A stretch of DNA of 64,000 nt from an uncultured Polaribacter sp. (lineage in GTDB: Bacteria > Bacteroidota > Bacteroidia > Flavobacteriales > Flavobacteriaceae), in the NCBI RefSeq assembly GCF_947496195.1, contig NZ_CANMBY010000001.1, positions 1,488,001 through 1,552,000 of the forward strand, in the 5' to 3' direction. Position numbers and translations under genes: made by a program. Positions 54,172-63,648 of this stretch are shown here, in pieces. Position 1 is the first letter of the stretch. Each line of letters begins with the position of its first letter. The notes beneath the pieces were generated by a model. It was not told the DNA's origin. It saw only the letters and a list, made by a program, of their open reading frames with translations, and ran no database searches.

Positions 54172-55626
54172 ATGAATAATATAAAAACATTAGGAGAATT
54201 AAAGAAGTCAGGATATAAATCTAAATCAATTAAAGACGAATTACGTGAAAACCTAATTAGTAAATTGATGAGTAAAGAAACTGTTTTTAAAGGTGTACAT
54301 GGATATGAAAATACAGTTATTCCTGAATTAGAAAGAGCAATTTTAAGTAAACATAATATCAATTTATTAGGTTTAAGAGGGCAAGCAAAAACAAGACTAG
54401 CAAGATTAATGATAGGTTTGTTAGATGAATATATTCCTGTGGTTGAAGGATCAGAAATAAATGATGATCCACAAAATCCAATTTCAAGATATGCAATAGA
54501 ACTCATCAAAGAAAAAGGAGATGAAACTCCAATTTATTGGTTGCATAGAGACGAACGTTTTGCTGAAAAATTAGCAACACCAGATGTAACTGTAGCAGAT
54601 ATTATTGGAGATGTAGATCCCATAAAAGCAGCTAACTTAAAATTGAGTTATGCAGATGATAGGGTTATTCATTATGGAATGATTCCAAGAGCCAACAGAT
54701 GTATTTTTGTAATTAACGAATTACCAGATTTACAAGCTCGAATTCAAGTGGCTTTGTTTAATATCTTACAAGAAGGAGATATTCAAATTCGAGGCTTTAA
54801 ATTACGATTACCTTTAGATATGCAATTTGTGTTTACTGCAAATCCTGAAGATTATACAAATCGTGGAAGTATTGTAACACCTTTAAAAGATAGGATTGGT
54901 TCACAGATTTTAACGCATTATCCAGAGGATATAGAAACTGCAAAAATCATAACCCAACAAGAGGCAAAAAATATTCAGAAAGACTTTATTAAAGTTCCAG
55001 AATTAGCAAAAGATTTATTAGAACAGGTAGTTTTTGAAGCCAGAGAAAGCGAGTATATAGATGCAAAAAGTGGGGTAAGTGCAAGACTATCTATTTCTGC
55101 ATTCGAGAATTTACTAAGCACAGCAGAAAGACGTGCTATTTTATCTGGTGATGATGAAACCATGATTCGTTTAAGTGATTTCGATGGTATAATTCCTGCA
55201 ATTACTGGTAAAGTAGAGTTGGTGTATGAAGGTGAACAAGAAGGGGCACATGTTGTTGCAGATAATTTGATTAAAAAAGCGATTAAATCTATTTTTCCAA
55301 CCTATTTTCCAGAGATAAAGAAGTTAGAAAAACAAAGTGAAGAAACACCTTATGATGCCATTGTTTCTTGGTTTTTTAATGCTGATGAAGATTTTGAGCT
55401 CTTAGAAGATTTTAATAATCAGCAATATAAAAATGAACTAGATAAAATAGGTCCTTTAGATGATTTCTTACAAGAACATCAACCTAATATGAATAAAGCT
55501 GATGCTTATTTTGTAAAAGAATTTTTACTTTGGGGATTAGTTGAATTTAAAAAACTAAGCAAATATAGATTTGCAGAAGGCACACAATTTAAAGATCCTT
55601 ATGGTAATTTTATAAACGGATTGTAA
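54172..55626 (+). CDS. MoxR/magnesium-chelatase-like AAA ATPase
   Basis: A 484-residue AAA protein. The Walker A region is GLRGQAKTRLARL, with Ala where the last Gly of GxxGxGKT usually stands; Walker B-like CIFVINELPDLQARIQ and FVFTANPEDYTNRGSIVTPLKDRIGS follow. It belongs with ChlI/MoxR ATPases that work with VWA proteins to insert metals or remodel targets. Client unknown; no chelatase large subunit is nearby. Confidence 0.88.
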   Translation: MNNIKTLGELKKSGYKSKSIKDELRENLISKLMSKETVFKGVHGYENTVIPELERAILSKHNINLLGLRGQAKTRLARLMIGLLDEYIPVVEGSEINDDPQNPISRYAIELIKEKGDETPIYWLHRDERFAEKLATPDVTVADIIGDVDPIKAANLKLSYADDRVIHYGMIPRANRCIFVINELPDLQARIQVALFNILQEGDIQIRGFKLRLPLDMQFVFTANPEDYTNRGSIVTPLKDRIGSQILTHYPEDIETAKIITQQEAKNIQKDFIKVPELAKDLLEQVVFEARESEYIDAKSGVSARLSISAFENLLSTAERRAILSGDDETMIRLSDFDGIIPAITGKVELVYEGEQEGAHVVADNLIKKAIKSIFPTYFPEIKKLEKQSEETPYDAIVSWFFNADEDFELLEDFNNQQYKNELDKIGPLDDFLQEHQPNMNKADAYFVKEFLLWGLVEFKKLSKYRFAEGTQFKDPYGNFINGL

Positions 55627-55627
55627 T

Positions 55628-55662
55628 TAAAAAACCTCAGCTAATGCTGAGGTTTTTTTTTA
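55628..55662. terminator. bidirectional terminator
   Basis: Stem AACCTCAGC-TAAT-GCTGAGGTT flanked by A and T runs, placed between the convergent AAA and hypothetical genes; it suits both strands. Confidence 0.9.
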
Positions 55663-55663
55663 T

Positions 55664-56248
55664 TTATTCTTTACTCTCAAAGACCCACCAAGTTTCTCCA
55701 TTATTTGGATTAAAGCTTATTTTTAAAGTACCAAGTTTAGAGTTAATTACATATTTCCCTTTTATATCTAAATATTTGTTATTTAATGTTGCATTGTATT
55801 TTCCATCAACGTAACTAAATTCAATTCCATTGCTAAGTTTAAAATAAAGATTCTTTTTACTTTCTAAGGATTTAGAGTCTGTAATCTTTTTTAATCCTGT
55901 TAAAGAATTATGAGTATAGTTTAAGTTATTACTATCATTATCTTTAAAATGCTTTGTGAGTACTAATTCTAAAGAAGCACCTTTTTCTAAATGATATACA
56001 TCTTTCTCAGATTTATAGGTAGGATATACATATAGACGAAAACCTTCACTTTCAATATCAAGCTTGTAAGGGTTTTCTGAGTTTTTCATTTGAATATAGC
56101 CCTCTTTTGTTTTTACTTCAAATTTTGTTCCTGGAGGATACATAATGTATTTACTTTCTTTGTCATCAACTTTAAATTTTAAGTAAGTATTTTGAGCGTA
56201 ATTAATTAATGATGCCATTAAAATAAGGCTTGTTACAAATGTTTTCAT
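55664..56248 (-). CDS. exported hypothetical protein
   Basis: A 194-residue secreted protein; ATG 56248 is chosen because KTFVTSLILMASLINYAQ is a signal peptide, whereas longer readings overlap the upstream gene. The mature part is beta-rich (YLKFKVDDKESKYIMYPPG, IEFSYVDGKYNATLNNKYLDIKG). No family recognised. It follows the TonB-type barrel gene by 19 bases and probably shares its transcript. Confidence 0.75.
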   Translation of the reverse strand: MKTFVTSLILMASLINYAQNTYLKFKVDDKESKYIMYPPGTKFEVKTKEGYIQMKNSENPYKLDIESEGFRLYVYPTYKSEKDVYHLEKGASLELVLTKHFKDNDSNNLNYTHNSLTGLKKITDSKSLESKKNLYFKLSNGIEFSYVDGKYNATLNNKYLDIKGKYVINSKLGTLKISFNPNNGETWWVFESKE

Positions 56249-56267
56249 GATTTTATTTTTTAAGTGA

Positions 56268-58667
56268 TTATTCAATTCTATTTTTTTCATCTTCAATTCC
56301 TGTTTTTCTATTTCTAGCTTTTTTAACTTCATTACTACCAAAGTTGTAGGTTAGATTTATTTTAAACTGTCTACTATCACTGCCTCCTGAACCATCTATA
56401 AATAAATCTCCAAATTGAGTGGTTCCACTCCAAGGTGATGTAAAAAGGATATCGTCTATACCAATTCTAACATTTAGTTTATCGTCTAAAAACTTTTTTT
56501 GAAGTGCCAGATTTAAAGAACCTAAGCTATTGGTTCTATAAGTTCCACCCCAAATTGAAGGCGAGTTATACCAACCAGAAACTTCGAATCTAAAGTCATT
56601 TGGAAGTTTAAAAGTGTTTTGTGCATAAAAGCTTAATGAATTTTGAGAAATACCTATAAAGTCTGGATTTGTTGCAATAAACTCATTTCTTGAAGCATTT
56701 ATACTGATGTAATAACTCCACCAATCGTTAAATTTAGAAGGATAAGAAATGCCTAAATTATATACTCTTTGATTGGCAACATTTCTAACATTAATAAAGT
56801 TTTGATTATTGCCTTGAGCTTCTGTTACTTGAGCAAATAAATCTTTTATAAAACTGTAACTAAAAGAAGTGGTTAATCTGTAATTATAAGTATGAGATAA
56901 TTTTAAATTATTGGTGTATTGTGGTTGTAAAAAAGGATTTCCTTTTCTAAAAGATAACTCATCAATTCTATACTCAAAAGGATTTAAGTTCTGATAATTT
57001 GGTCTTTGTATTCTTCTACTATAATTTAAAGCCCAAGAGTTTTTTCTGTTAGGTGTAAAAGTGATTCCTGCACTTGGAAACCAATCTGTATAATTACGTT
57101 CAACTACATTATTATTACTGGTTTGCATTGCTGTTAATGTTCCTTTAGAATCTGTGTTTTCTATTCGTAAACCAAACTGAATGTTTACTTTCTTATACTT
57201 TTTATTAAAGTTGATGTACGCTGCATTTATAATTTCATCATATTCAAAGTCATTTGATCTTGTATTATCTATTTGATTTTGTCCATTGTTAACATTAAAA
57301 AAATCAAAGTCATTTTCTGTATTAATTTTCGAGAATTTAACTCCAAAACTTAATTTGCCTTTTAAGAAGTTTTGCTCATAATCTGCTTTTGATGTAAAAA
57401 GATTAATAGTGGTTGGTGAAACAATAAAAAATATATTTTCACTTATAATTTGAGTTTCATTTCCATTATAATAATAGTTAGGTTGTAGATTTTCTCGATC
57501 ACTTTTATACTTTCCAAAATCTACATCAACATTAAAAGAAGTTCCTTTTTTATTGTCATATTTATAATTGATGTTGGTGTATAGATTATACACATCACTA
57601 TCAGTATCACTTTCTGCAACTAAAACATTGTCTGGTTGGTTTTGTCCTTGAGGTGTTATCGGAGTTCTAGAATCATTTTGAGAAAAGTTATCAGAAAAAT
57701 TACCAGATAAAATAATACCAAAAGTCGATGATTTATTTGTGTACCAATCAAAACCAAAACGAGCATTGGTTCTGTTATAATCGAAAATAGTTTCTGATTT
57801 TGCGTTAAAATTGGTGTTGTTTTGTGTTCTGTTTAAGTTTAAAAACCCAAAACTATTTCCAGTTCCATTACTTACAGACCCATACAAACTTGTTTTTTTA
57901 TTTCTATTGTTAAAAGATACAGCATTGTTAAATCGAGCAAAATCACCTTGTGTGTAGCCACTTGTTAAGCTACCATTTGTGCCTAAAGACTTGTCTCTTT
58001 TTAATACGATGTTAATAATACCAGCATTTCCTTCAGCATCGTATTTAGATGAAGGTTGGGTTATAATTTCTATAGACTCAATATCTGATGATTGTAATGT
58101 TTTTAGAAAATTTACCAAATCTTCGCCTCTTAAAACTGATGGTTTACCATCAATATAAAATAACACTCCATTTTTACCTTCTACAATTAAATTATCATTA
58201 TTATCTATGACAACTCCAGGAGCTTTACGTAGCAAATCAAAACCAGAATCTCCTGCTGCATTTATGGTGTTTTGTACATTAAAAACAGTTTTATCAGCTA
58301 AAACTTGTACCATTGGTTTTTCAGTTTTTATAACAACTTCTTCCAACTGTTCTGTAGCTGAGGTTAATTGAATTGTATTTAAATTTTTGTCATTAGTAAC
58401 AATGATTTTATCAGATTTATACACCTTAAAACCTAAACTCTCTATTTTTAAATAGTAGGTTCCATTTTTAACATTTGCTATTTTAAAAAAACCTTTAGAA
58501 GTAGAAACAGCAGCTTTTATAAATTGATTAGAGTCACTTAATAAAGAAATGGCAGCAGCATCTAAAGGATTATTATTAGAATCAACAATTTTACCAGTAA
58601 TTGTAGCTTGTGAAAACGTAAAATTGCTTAATATGTAAAAGCAAAGTACAGTTATACTATTTTTCAT
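56268..58667 (-). CDS. TonB-dependent receptor-like outer-membrane barrel
   Basis: A 799-residue protein: signal peptide (about 1-19), a carboxypeptidase-regulatory-like domain (about 20-105), a plug-like domain (DLLRKAPGVVIDNNDNLIVEG, SSDIESIEIITQPSSKYDAEGNAGIINIVLK) and a barrel to the C-terminus of the outer-membrane-protein family 41 type. Divergent from lytS, a common genetic neighbour. Ligand unknown. Confidence 0.9.
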   Translation of the reverse strand: MKNSITVLCFYILSNFTFSQATITGKIVDSNNNPLDAAAISLLSDSNQFIKAAVSTSKGFFKIANVKNGTYYLKIESLGFKVYKSDKIIVTNDKNLNTIQLTSATEQLEEVVIKTEKPMVQVLADKTVFNVQNTINAAGDSGFDLLRKAPGVVIDNNDNLIVEGKNGVLFYIDGKPSVLRGEDLVNFLKTLQSSDIESIEIITQPSSKYDAEGNAGIINIVLKRDKSLGTNGSLTSGYTQGDFARFNNAVSFNNRNKKTSLYGSVSNGTGNSFGFLNLNRTQNNTNFNAKSETIFDYNRTNARFGFDWYTNKSSTFGIILSGNFSDNFSQNDSRTPITPQGQNQPDNVLVAESDTDSDVYNLYTNINYKYDNKKGTSFNVDVDFGKYKSDRENLQPNYYYNGNETQIISENIFFIVSPTTINLFTSKADYEQNFLKGKLSFGVKFSKINTENDFDFFNVNNGQNQIDNTRSNDFEYDEIINAAYINFNKKYKKVNIQFGLRIENTDSKGTLTAMQTSNNNVVERNYTDWFPSAGITFTPNRKNSWALNYSRRIQRPNYQNLNPFEYRIDELSFRKGNPFLQPQYTNNLKLSHTYNYRLTTSFSYSFIKDLFAQVTEAQGNNQNFINVRNVANQRVYNLGISYPSKFNDWWSYYISINASRNEFIATNPDFIGISQNSLSFYAQNTFKLPNDFRFEVSGWYNSPSIWGGTYRTNSLGSLNLALQKKFLDDKLNVRIGIDDILFTSPWSGTTQFGDLFIDGSGGSDSRQFKINLTYNFGSNEVKKARNRKTGIEDEKNRIE

Positions 58668-58767
58668 TATTTTCTGATTTTAATTTTGACACTACAAAAC
58701 TATTTCAGAAGTAAAGTTTTTGCAATAAGAAGTCTTTTAGTTGCACTATAATCCGTTAAATGGTCTT

Positions 58768-58796
58768 GGACAATTCAACTTTAAATAGGTCAATTC
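58768..58796 (+). promoter_or_regulatory. putative LytTR-regulator site (paired direct repeats) before lytS
   Basis: GGACAATTC (58768-58776), 11 bases, then GGTCAATTC (58788-58796). The orientation relative to lytS and the 35-base distance to the -7 element equal those of the sites before the DUF2141 and TonB receptor genes; the spacer is one base shorter. Autoregulation by the adjacent LytTR protein is predicted. Confidence 0.6.
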
Positions 58797-58831
58797 GTCG
58801 ATTTCGAATTTTAAAAACCTCAGATTAATAG

Positions 58832-58839
58832 TATTTTTG
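58832..58839 (+). promoter_or_regulatory. -7 element of lytS-lytR
   Basis: TATTTTTG, exact TAnnTTTG, 16 bases before the lytS ATG and exactly 35 bases after the second direct repeat. Confidence 0.55.
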
Positions 58840-58855
58840 AGTAAATTCTTACATT

Positions 58856-59902
58856 ATGAAGAACATCACTAAGAAAGAAGCTTTCACCATTTTTATATTT
58901 TATTTGTTTTTTTCGTTTCTCTATAGAATTGTGCTTTGGTATAATGTTGGAGACTATGCAAAAGAAGGTTTTTGGGGTTGGGCAAATCTTTCAGATTACT
59001 GGTATATGGCTGGTATGCAATATACTTTTTATTTTTTAGCATCTATTGGTATTTGGTTTGTAGGTATTAAATTATTAAAAAATAAGCCTCAATATTTACA
59101 GATGTTAACGGTTTTAATTTTGATACCTATAGTTGTTTATTTTGTTAGAGAAACACGTTATTCTTTTTTAGATAGTATTGGTGTTTTTCATTTAAATGGA
59201 ACTGGTTCTGTTTGGGATTGGTATATCCCAACCTTGTTTTTATTATTTCAATTCGGAATGTTTTTTGCCTATCGTTATTTTATAGACAATCAAAAGAAAA
59301 TAAAACTAGAAGCAGAGTTGAAACAAGTAGCTTTAAAAAGCGAATTGTCTGCTTTAAAAGCACAATTAAATCCTCATTTTTTATACAATGTTTTTAATAC
59401 CATAAGCGCCTCTGTACCAGCAGAACAAGAGAAAACAAGAAATATGATTGCTGAGTTGTCAGATTTATTTAGATATCAATTAAAAGCGAGTAAAGTAGAA
59501 AAAGTAACTTTAGAAGAAGAGTTGAACTTTATAAAAAAATACCTTCAGTTAGAAAAAGAACGTTTTGAAGATAGATTAGAAGTAATATTTGATATTGATA
59601 CTACTATACTAAATGAAAAAATTCCGCCAATGTTATTGCAACCACTCATAGAAAATTCTATAAAACATGGGTTATCTAGTTTAATAGATGGAGGAGAGAT
59701 AAAAATAATAGTTAAGAAAAAAGAAGATAAATTGTATTTTGAAGTTTCAGATACTGGTGTTGGAATTAAAAATAAAGAAGCTGTTTTTAATAAAGGTATT
59801 GGTTTAACAAATACTAAACTTCGATTAGAAAAAATGTACGAAAGCACTTTAAATCTATCAGATAATACTCCTAAGGGATTAAAAATAAGCTTTGAGTTAT
59901 GA
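58856..59902 (+). CDS. LytS-type sensor histidine kinase
   Basis: A 348-residue kinase with four N-terminal transmembrane segments (within about 8-145) and no large extracellular domain, then a coiled linker, the His_kinase domain with phosphoacceptor His174 in LNPHFLYNVFNTIS, and an ATPase domain with PPMLLQPLIENSIKHG and DTGVGI. It should phosphorylate the LytTR response regulator encoded next, whose ATG overlaps its stop by 4 bases. The signal is unknown. Confidence 0.94.
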   Translation: MKNITKKEAFTIFIFYLFFSFLYRIVLWYNVGDYAKEGFWGWANLSDYWYMAGMQYTFYFLASIGIWFVGIKLLKNKPQYLQMLTVLILIPIVVYFVRETRYSFLDSIGVFHLNGTGSVWDWYIPTLFLLFQFGMFFAYRYFIDNQKKIKLEAELKQVALKSELSALKAQLNPHFLYNVFNTISASVPAEQEKTRNMIAELSDLFRYQLKASKVEKVTLEEELNFIKKYLQLEKERFEDRLEVIFDIDTTILNEKIPPMLLQPLIENSIKHGLSSLIDGGEIKIIVKKKEDKLYFEVSDTGVGIKNKEAVFNKGIGLTNTKLRLEKMYESTLNLSDNTPKGLKISFEL

Positions 59903-60627
59903 AAAAAGTAATTATTGTAGATGATGAAAAAGCAGGAAGATCGCTTATTAATGAGTACATTAAAGATTTTCCTGAATTAATTGTTTTAGGTGAAGCTAAT
60001 AATGGTGTTGATGCTGTAAAAATGATTAATGAATTTAAACCAGACTTGGTTTTTTTAGATATACAAATGCCAGGTTTAACAGGTTTTGATGTACTAAAAC
60101 ATTTAGATGAATTACCTCATATAATTTTTTCTACAGCTTATGATGAATATGCTTTAAAAGCATTTGAAGTTCATGCAGTTGATTATTTATTAAAACCTTA
60201 TACTAAAGAAAGGTTTAAAAAAGCTATTGAAAAACTACCATCAAATACTAACGATAATTCTGCAAAAGAGTTAACAAATAGTTTGTTAATGGATGCAGAA
60301 AAATATCCATCTAAAATATTAGTTCAATCACAAAATAAATTAGTAACTATTGCTGTAAGTGATATTATTAGAATAGAAGCCTTTGGAGATTATTCAAAAA
60401 TTATTACAGATGATAAGACCTTTCTAAGTAATTACGGTATTTCTCAATTAGAAGACAAATTAGATGATGCCATTTTTTTACGCATACATCGTTCATCGAT
60501 AATTAACATTAATAGAATAGAAGAAATGCATAAATATGGTAAAAGTTATGACATAACTATGCAAAATAAAGATGTTGTAAGAGTAAGTAGAGGTTATATG
60601 GAGACCATTAAAAAATTGATGTATTGA
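59899..60627 (+). CDS. LytTR-family response regulator
   Basis: A 242-residue regulator: receiver domain (1 to about 120) with Asp54 in LVFLDIQMPG and Lys in LLKPY, and a C-terminal LytTR DNA-binding domain (about 145-242; RIEAFGDYSKIIT, LRIHRSSIININRIEEM). LytTR proteins bind paired 9-base direct repeats about 21 bases apart, which is the layout seen upstream of 17185, 19472 and 58856. Translationally coupled to the kinase. Confidence 0.95.
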   Translation: MKKVIIVDDEKAGRSLINEYIKDFPELIVLGEANNGVDAVKMINEFKPDLVFLDIQMPGLTGFDVLKHLDELPHIIFSTAYDEYALKAFEVHAVDYLLKPYTKERFKKAIEKLPSNTNDNSAKELTNSLLMDAEKYPSKILVQSQNKLVTIAVSDIIRIEAFGDYSKIITDDKTFLSNYGISQLEDKLDDAIFLRIHRSSIININRIEEMHKYGKSYDITMQNKDVVRVSRGYMETIKKLMY

Positions 60628-60764
60628 TTTCTTTTCTTATTTAATTTTAACTTTTTTCTTAAAAATATAATTGAATTTAAAAAATATGAAATAAAGAAAT
60701 TGTGGTTTTCAGAGTATTTTATTTATAAATCTTTTAAGAATTCAAAAAACTAATAAAAGAGAAA

Positions 60765-60792
60765 TGGCACCTTAAAAAACATTAAGATGCCA
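60765..60792 (-). terminator. hairpin after the 194-residue secreted protein gene
   Basis: Imperfect stem TGGCAnCTTAA / TTAAGnTGCCA with a short A-rich loop; on the minus strand a T-rich stretch follows. The rest of the 204-base gap 60628-60831 is AT-rich with no gene seen. Confidence 0.5.
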
Positions 60793-60831
60793 ATTCAATC
60801 AATCAACCAAATTAAAATTCAAATAATCTTT

Positions 60832-61416
60832 TTAAAAATTTACAGCAAATAAGTTTAAGCTATTCTGTAATGTTTTGTCTAGTTCCGTTTTTAAAATTTT
60901 GTTTAAATAAGGATAAATGTTTTTACCAATTTGTAGTGTTACTTGTTCATTAACATCAACATCAATAATTAGTTTATTTATCAACTCTTCATAGTTTCTG
61001 TATAATTCTATATTTCTGTCACCATAAGTTAAAGACTCTTCTAAAAGAGATAATTTTAAAATTTCTTCGTTTAATTTTTTTACAATAACTTCTTTTATAA
61101 AATTTTGTTTAGTATCAGCAGATAAATGGATGTTTTTATCTTTAGGTTGTTTTGTTAAACTTTCATTTATTTTAATAAAATATTGCTTTGTTTTAGAATT
61201 CACTAAAAATTTACCTTCAGAAACTTCTTTATGTTCCCAATTTTTTATCAAGATAATTTCAGGGAAAATGGTATTTATATTGACTTTATCATTATTCACT
61301 TTAAACTTTTCTTTACTAAGAAAATCTAGGTTAGAATTAGAGTTTATAAAATTATCATTTTGTGAAAAAGTTAAACTCGAGATAAATAATGTTACTAAAA
61401 TTGAAAGTAGTTTCAT
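60832..61416 (-). CDS. exported hypothetical protein
   Basis: A 194-residue protein with a signal peptide (about 1-18, TFSQN) and a mostly helical, lysine- and leucine-rich mature part with no motif I recognise. It is monocistronic, with a hairpin downstream and an 11-base direct repeat just before its start codon. Confidence 0.7.
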   Translation of the reverse strand: MKLLSILVTLFISSLTFSQNDNFINSNSNLDFLSKEKFKVNNDKVNINTIFPEIILIKNWEHKEVSEGKFLVNSKTKQYFIKINESLTKQPKDKNIHLSADTKQNFIKEVIVKKLNEEILKLSLLEESLTYGDRNIELYRNYEELINKLIIDVDVNEQVTLQIGKNIYPYLNKILKTELDKTLQNSLNLFAVNF

Positions 61417-61419
61417 AAT

Positions 61420-61457
61420 TAATAGTTTTATACCTTAAATATAATAGTTTTACTATT
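61420..61457 (-). repeat. direct repeat with palindrome before the 194-residue gene
   Basis: TAATAGTTTTA occurs at 61420-61430 and 61442-61452, two helical turns apart, and the second copy extends into the palindrome AATAGT-TTT-ACTATT (61443-61457). The place, 4 bases from the start codon, would suit an operator or a translational control hairpin. Confidence 0.35.
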
Positions 61458-61520
61458 AATAAAGAAGTAAAAGCTATTATTTAACATTGTATTTAACAAA
61501 AGATTAAGAAATAGAAACTG

Positions 61521-62318
61521 TTACTTATTTAAGGCGTATTTACCCTTAATATATTTTTTAGTAGATATAGAATTTAATAGATAAGGAATTGATTCAAAAC
61601 CCTTTTCAGTGGCTTTAAATACTCCAAAATGTAAGTGAGGTTCAGTACTCATTCCTGTATTTCCAGAGTATGCTATGGGTTGTCCTTTTTTTACAGAGTC
61701 ACCTTTTTTGACAATTACCCCATCTTTTTTTAGATGAACATATTGTGTAAATAAACCATCTTTATGATATAGCATTACATAGTTGCCATCATTTAAATAT
61801 TTTTTACTTCTGCCACCTTTATTTGAATCTTGCTTAATTGCTACTACAACACCATCTCTCATAGCACAAATTGTTTGACCAACATTCATTTTAAAATCTA
61901 TAGCATACCTAGATTTTGTTCCTTTATGTGTAAAGTTTGTGTTTTGACCTTGTAATATTTTGTAACGTTTTCCTTTTAAAAAGGGTAAGGCATAATTGTA
62001 TAAAGTGTCATAACTTTTTAAAGGGTAAGAAGTTCCATATTTAAGGCTAAAATCAAATTCTTTTAGTATTTGAATGCTGTCTTTTTCTAAAGAACTAAAT
62101 GATAAAAATGTATTTTCTTGATAAGCTTTTAAGTCTAAAACTTTTTGTTTTTTGCTAATAAGATTTGTTACTTTTAGATGTGTAGGACATGCTAATGTAT
62201 TTTTTACATTAACATAAATACTATCATTTAATTTTTTAAAAGAGATATAACTTGTTTTTTTTTGGCTTTGTCCACAAGAAACAAAAACTAAAGATAAAAC
62301 AAGTACCCTAAAAATCAT
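61521..62318 (-). CDS. M23-family peptidoglycan endopeptidase lipoprotein
   Basis: A 265-residue protein with a lipoprotein signal (FVSCGQS, Cys about 15) and a C-terminal LytM domain: THKGTKSRYAIDF (His and Asp ligands), GYTVxxxH-type HKDGLFTQYVHLKK and TEPHLHFGVF with the HxH pair. All zinc ligands are present, so activity on cell-wall cross-bridges is plausible. Its ATG directly abuts the stop of the M28 gene. Confidence 0.88.
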   Translation of the reverse strand: MIFRVLVLSLVFVSCGQSQKKTSYISFKKLNDSIYVNVKNTLACPTHLKVTNLISKKQKVLDLKAYQENTFLSFSSLEKDSIQILKEFDFSLKYGTSYPLKSYDTLYNYALPFLKGKRYKILQGQNTNFTHKGTKSRYAIDFKMNVGQTICAMRDGVVVAIKQDSNKGGRSKKYLNDGNYVMLYHKDGLFTQYVHLKKDGVIVKKGDSVKKGQPIAYSGNTGMSTEPHLHFGVFKATEKGFESIPYLLNSISTKKYIKGKYALNK

Positions 62319-63644
62319 TTATCTAAATACTTTATTAGGAAAAACAACAACACTTTCATGTCCATTTTCTCCAACTGCAGAAACTCCAAAAAAGAAATTA
62401 TCAATAACAATACCTTCTAAAGTAAATTCTGTTGCTTCTACATACCTAGAATTGTCCCATGTTGGAGATGTAGTATCTCTCCAATAAATTTTGTAACCTT
62501 TAGCACCATCAACCTTACTCCATTTAAATTTTGCAGAAGGCTCAACAATACCACCAATAGCTACTTCTTTTGGAGCAGGAGGTGCCCAAGCCAAACTAGC
62601 TAAATTTATTGCATTTACAGCTGTTAACTTTTTTGCATAAGGGAAATTTACATGTTCAAAAGTATCTCCATATTTAATGCCATTTTCTGTTCTAATATCT
62701 TGATGTTGTTGCGTATAATTTTCATGAGCTTCCATTATTCTTACTCCAGCAAAACCTAAATCATTAAATGGTCTGTGATGACCTCCTCTACCAAATCTAT
62801 CTAATCTATAAATCATCATAGGATTCATTTCTGGCATATAGGTTTTTGTTGTTTTATGAATATATCTTGCAAGTTGTCTTGAGATGCCATCAACTTCACC
62901 ACCATAAAAACGACGCATTCTACGTTGTCTTTCAGTTTCGTTAGCTGGTACTGGTTCAGAAAAAATTCTAAAAGCTCTATTATCAGTAACACCATCTACA
63001 CCAGTAATATTACCTATCATATCATTATTTAAAATGCCAATGATATCCCAACCTTTTTCTTGAGCATATTTTGCTAATCCTGCACCACCAAAAAGTCCTT
63101 GTTCTTCTCCTGAAAGACCAACATAAATAATACTACTTTCAAATTGATATTTACTTAAAACTCTTGCAGCTTCCATTGTGCCAGCCATTCCAGAAGCATT
63201 ATCATTTGCACCTGGAGCATCTTTAGTAAAATTAGAGCCATCACTATTTCTAGAGTCTATATCTCCACTCATTATAATATATCTATTTGGATATTTTGTG
63301 CCTTTTTGTATGGCTACAACATTTACAACATAAGCATCATGAGGCACTCTTCTACTCATTTTTGTTGTCACTAAGTCTTTTTGATAAAATACATTTAAGC
63401 AATTATTACAGTCAGATGAAATTTTATCGAATTCAGATTTTATCCACCTTCTTGCTGCACCTATTCCTCTAGTATCTGAAATGGTATCAGAAAAAGTATT
63501 TCTTGTACCAAACTCTGTTAAGGTTTTTACATCAGCTTTTATTCTATCTGCAGAGATAGCATCTATAATATCATATATTTTTTGATCTGTTTGAGCAGAA
63601 ATAATGGTTGAAAAAAGTAATGCAATTAATGTAATTTGTTTCAT
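62319..63644 (-). CDS. secreted M28-family aminopeptidase with fibronectin-like tail
   Basis: The ATG at 63644 gives 441 residues with a clean signal peptide (KQITLIALLFSTIISAQ); a longer reading to 63686 would run into the previous gene. Metal motifs: MSGDIDSR, PGANDNASGM, SGEEQGLFGG, NNDMIG and a late His in EAHENYTQQHQD. A C-terminal FnIII-like domain (FKWSKVDGAKGYKIYW) follows. Coupled to the M23 gene downstream. Confidence 0.9.
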   Translation of the reverse strand: MKQITLIALLFSTIISAQTDQKIYDIIDAISADRIKADVKTLTEFGTRNTFSDTISDTRGIGAARRWIKSEFDKISSDCNNCLNVFYQKDLVTTKMSRRVPHDAYVVNVVAIQKGTKYPNRYIIMSGDIDSRNSDGSNFTKDAPGANDNASGMAGTMEAARVLSKYQFESSIIYVGLSGEEQGLFGGAGLAKYAQEKGWDIIGILNNDMIGNITGVDGVTDNRAFRIFSEPVPANETERQRRMRRFYGGEVDGISRQLARYIHKTTKTYMPEMNPMMIYRLDRFGRGGHHRPFNDLGFAGVRIMEAHENYTQQHQDIRTENGIKYGDTFEHVNFPYAKKLTAVNAINLASLAWAPPAPKEVAIGGIVEPSAKFKWSKVDGAKGYKIYWRDTTSPTWDNSRYVEATEFTLEGIVIDNFFFGVSAVGENGHESVVVFPNKVFR

Positions 63645-63648
63645 TTTT

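Noticed and set aside
56249..56341. Longer N-terminus of the exported protein at 55664
   Set aside because: It would overlap the TonB-type barrel gene and hide the signal peptide at ATG 56248.
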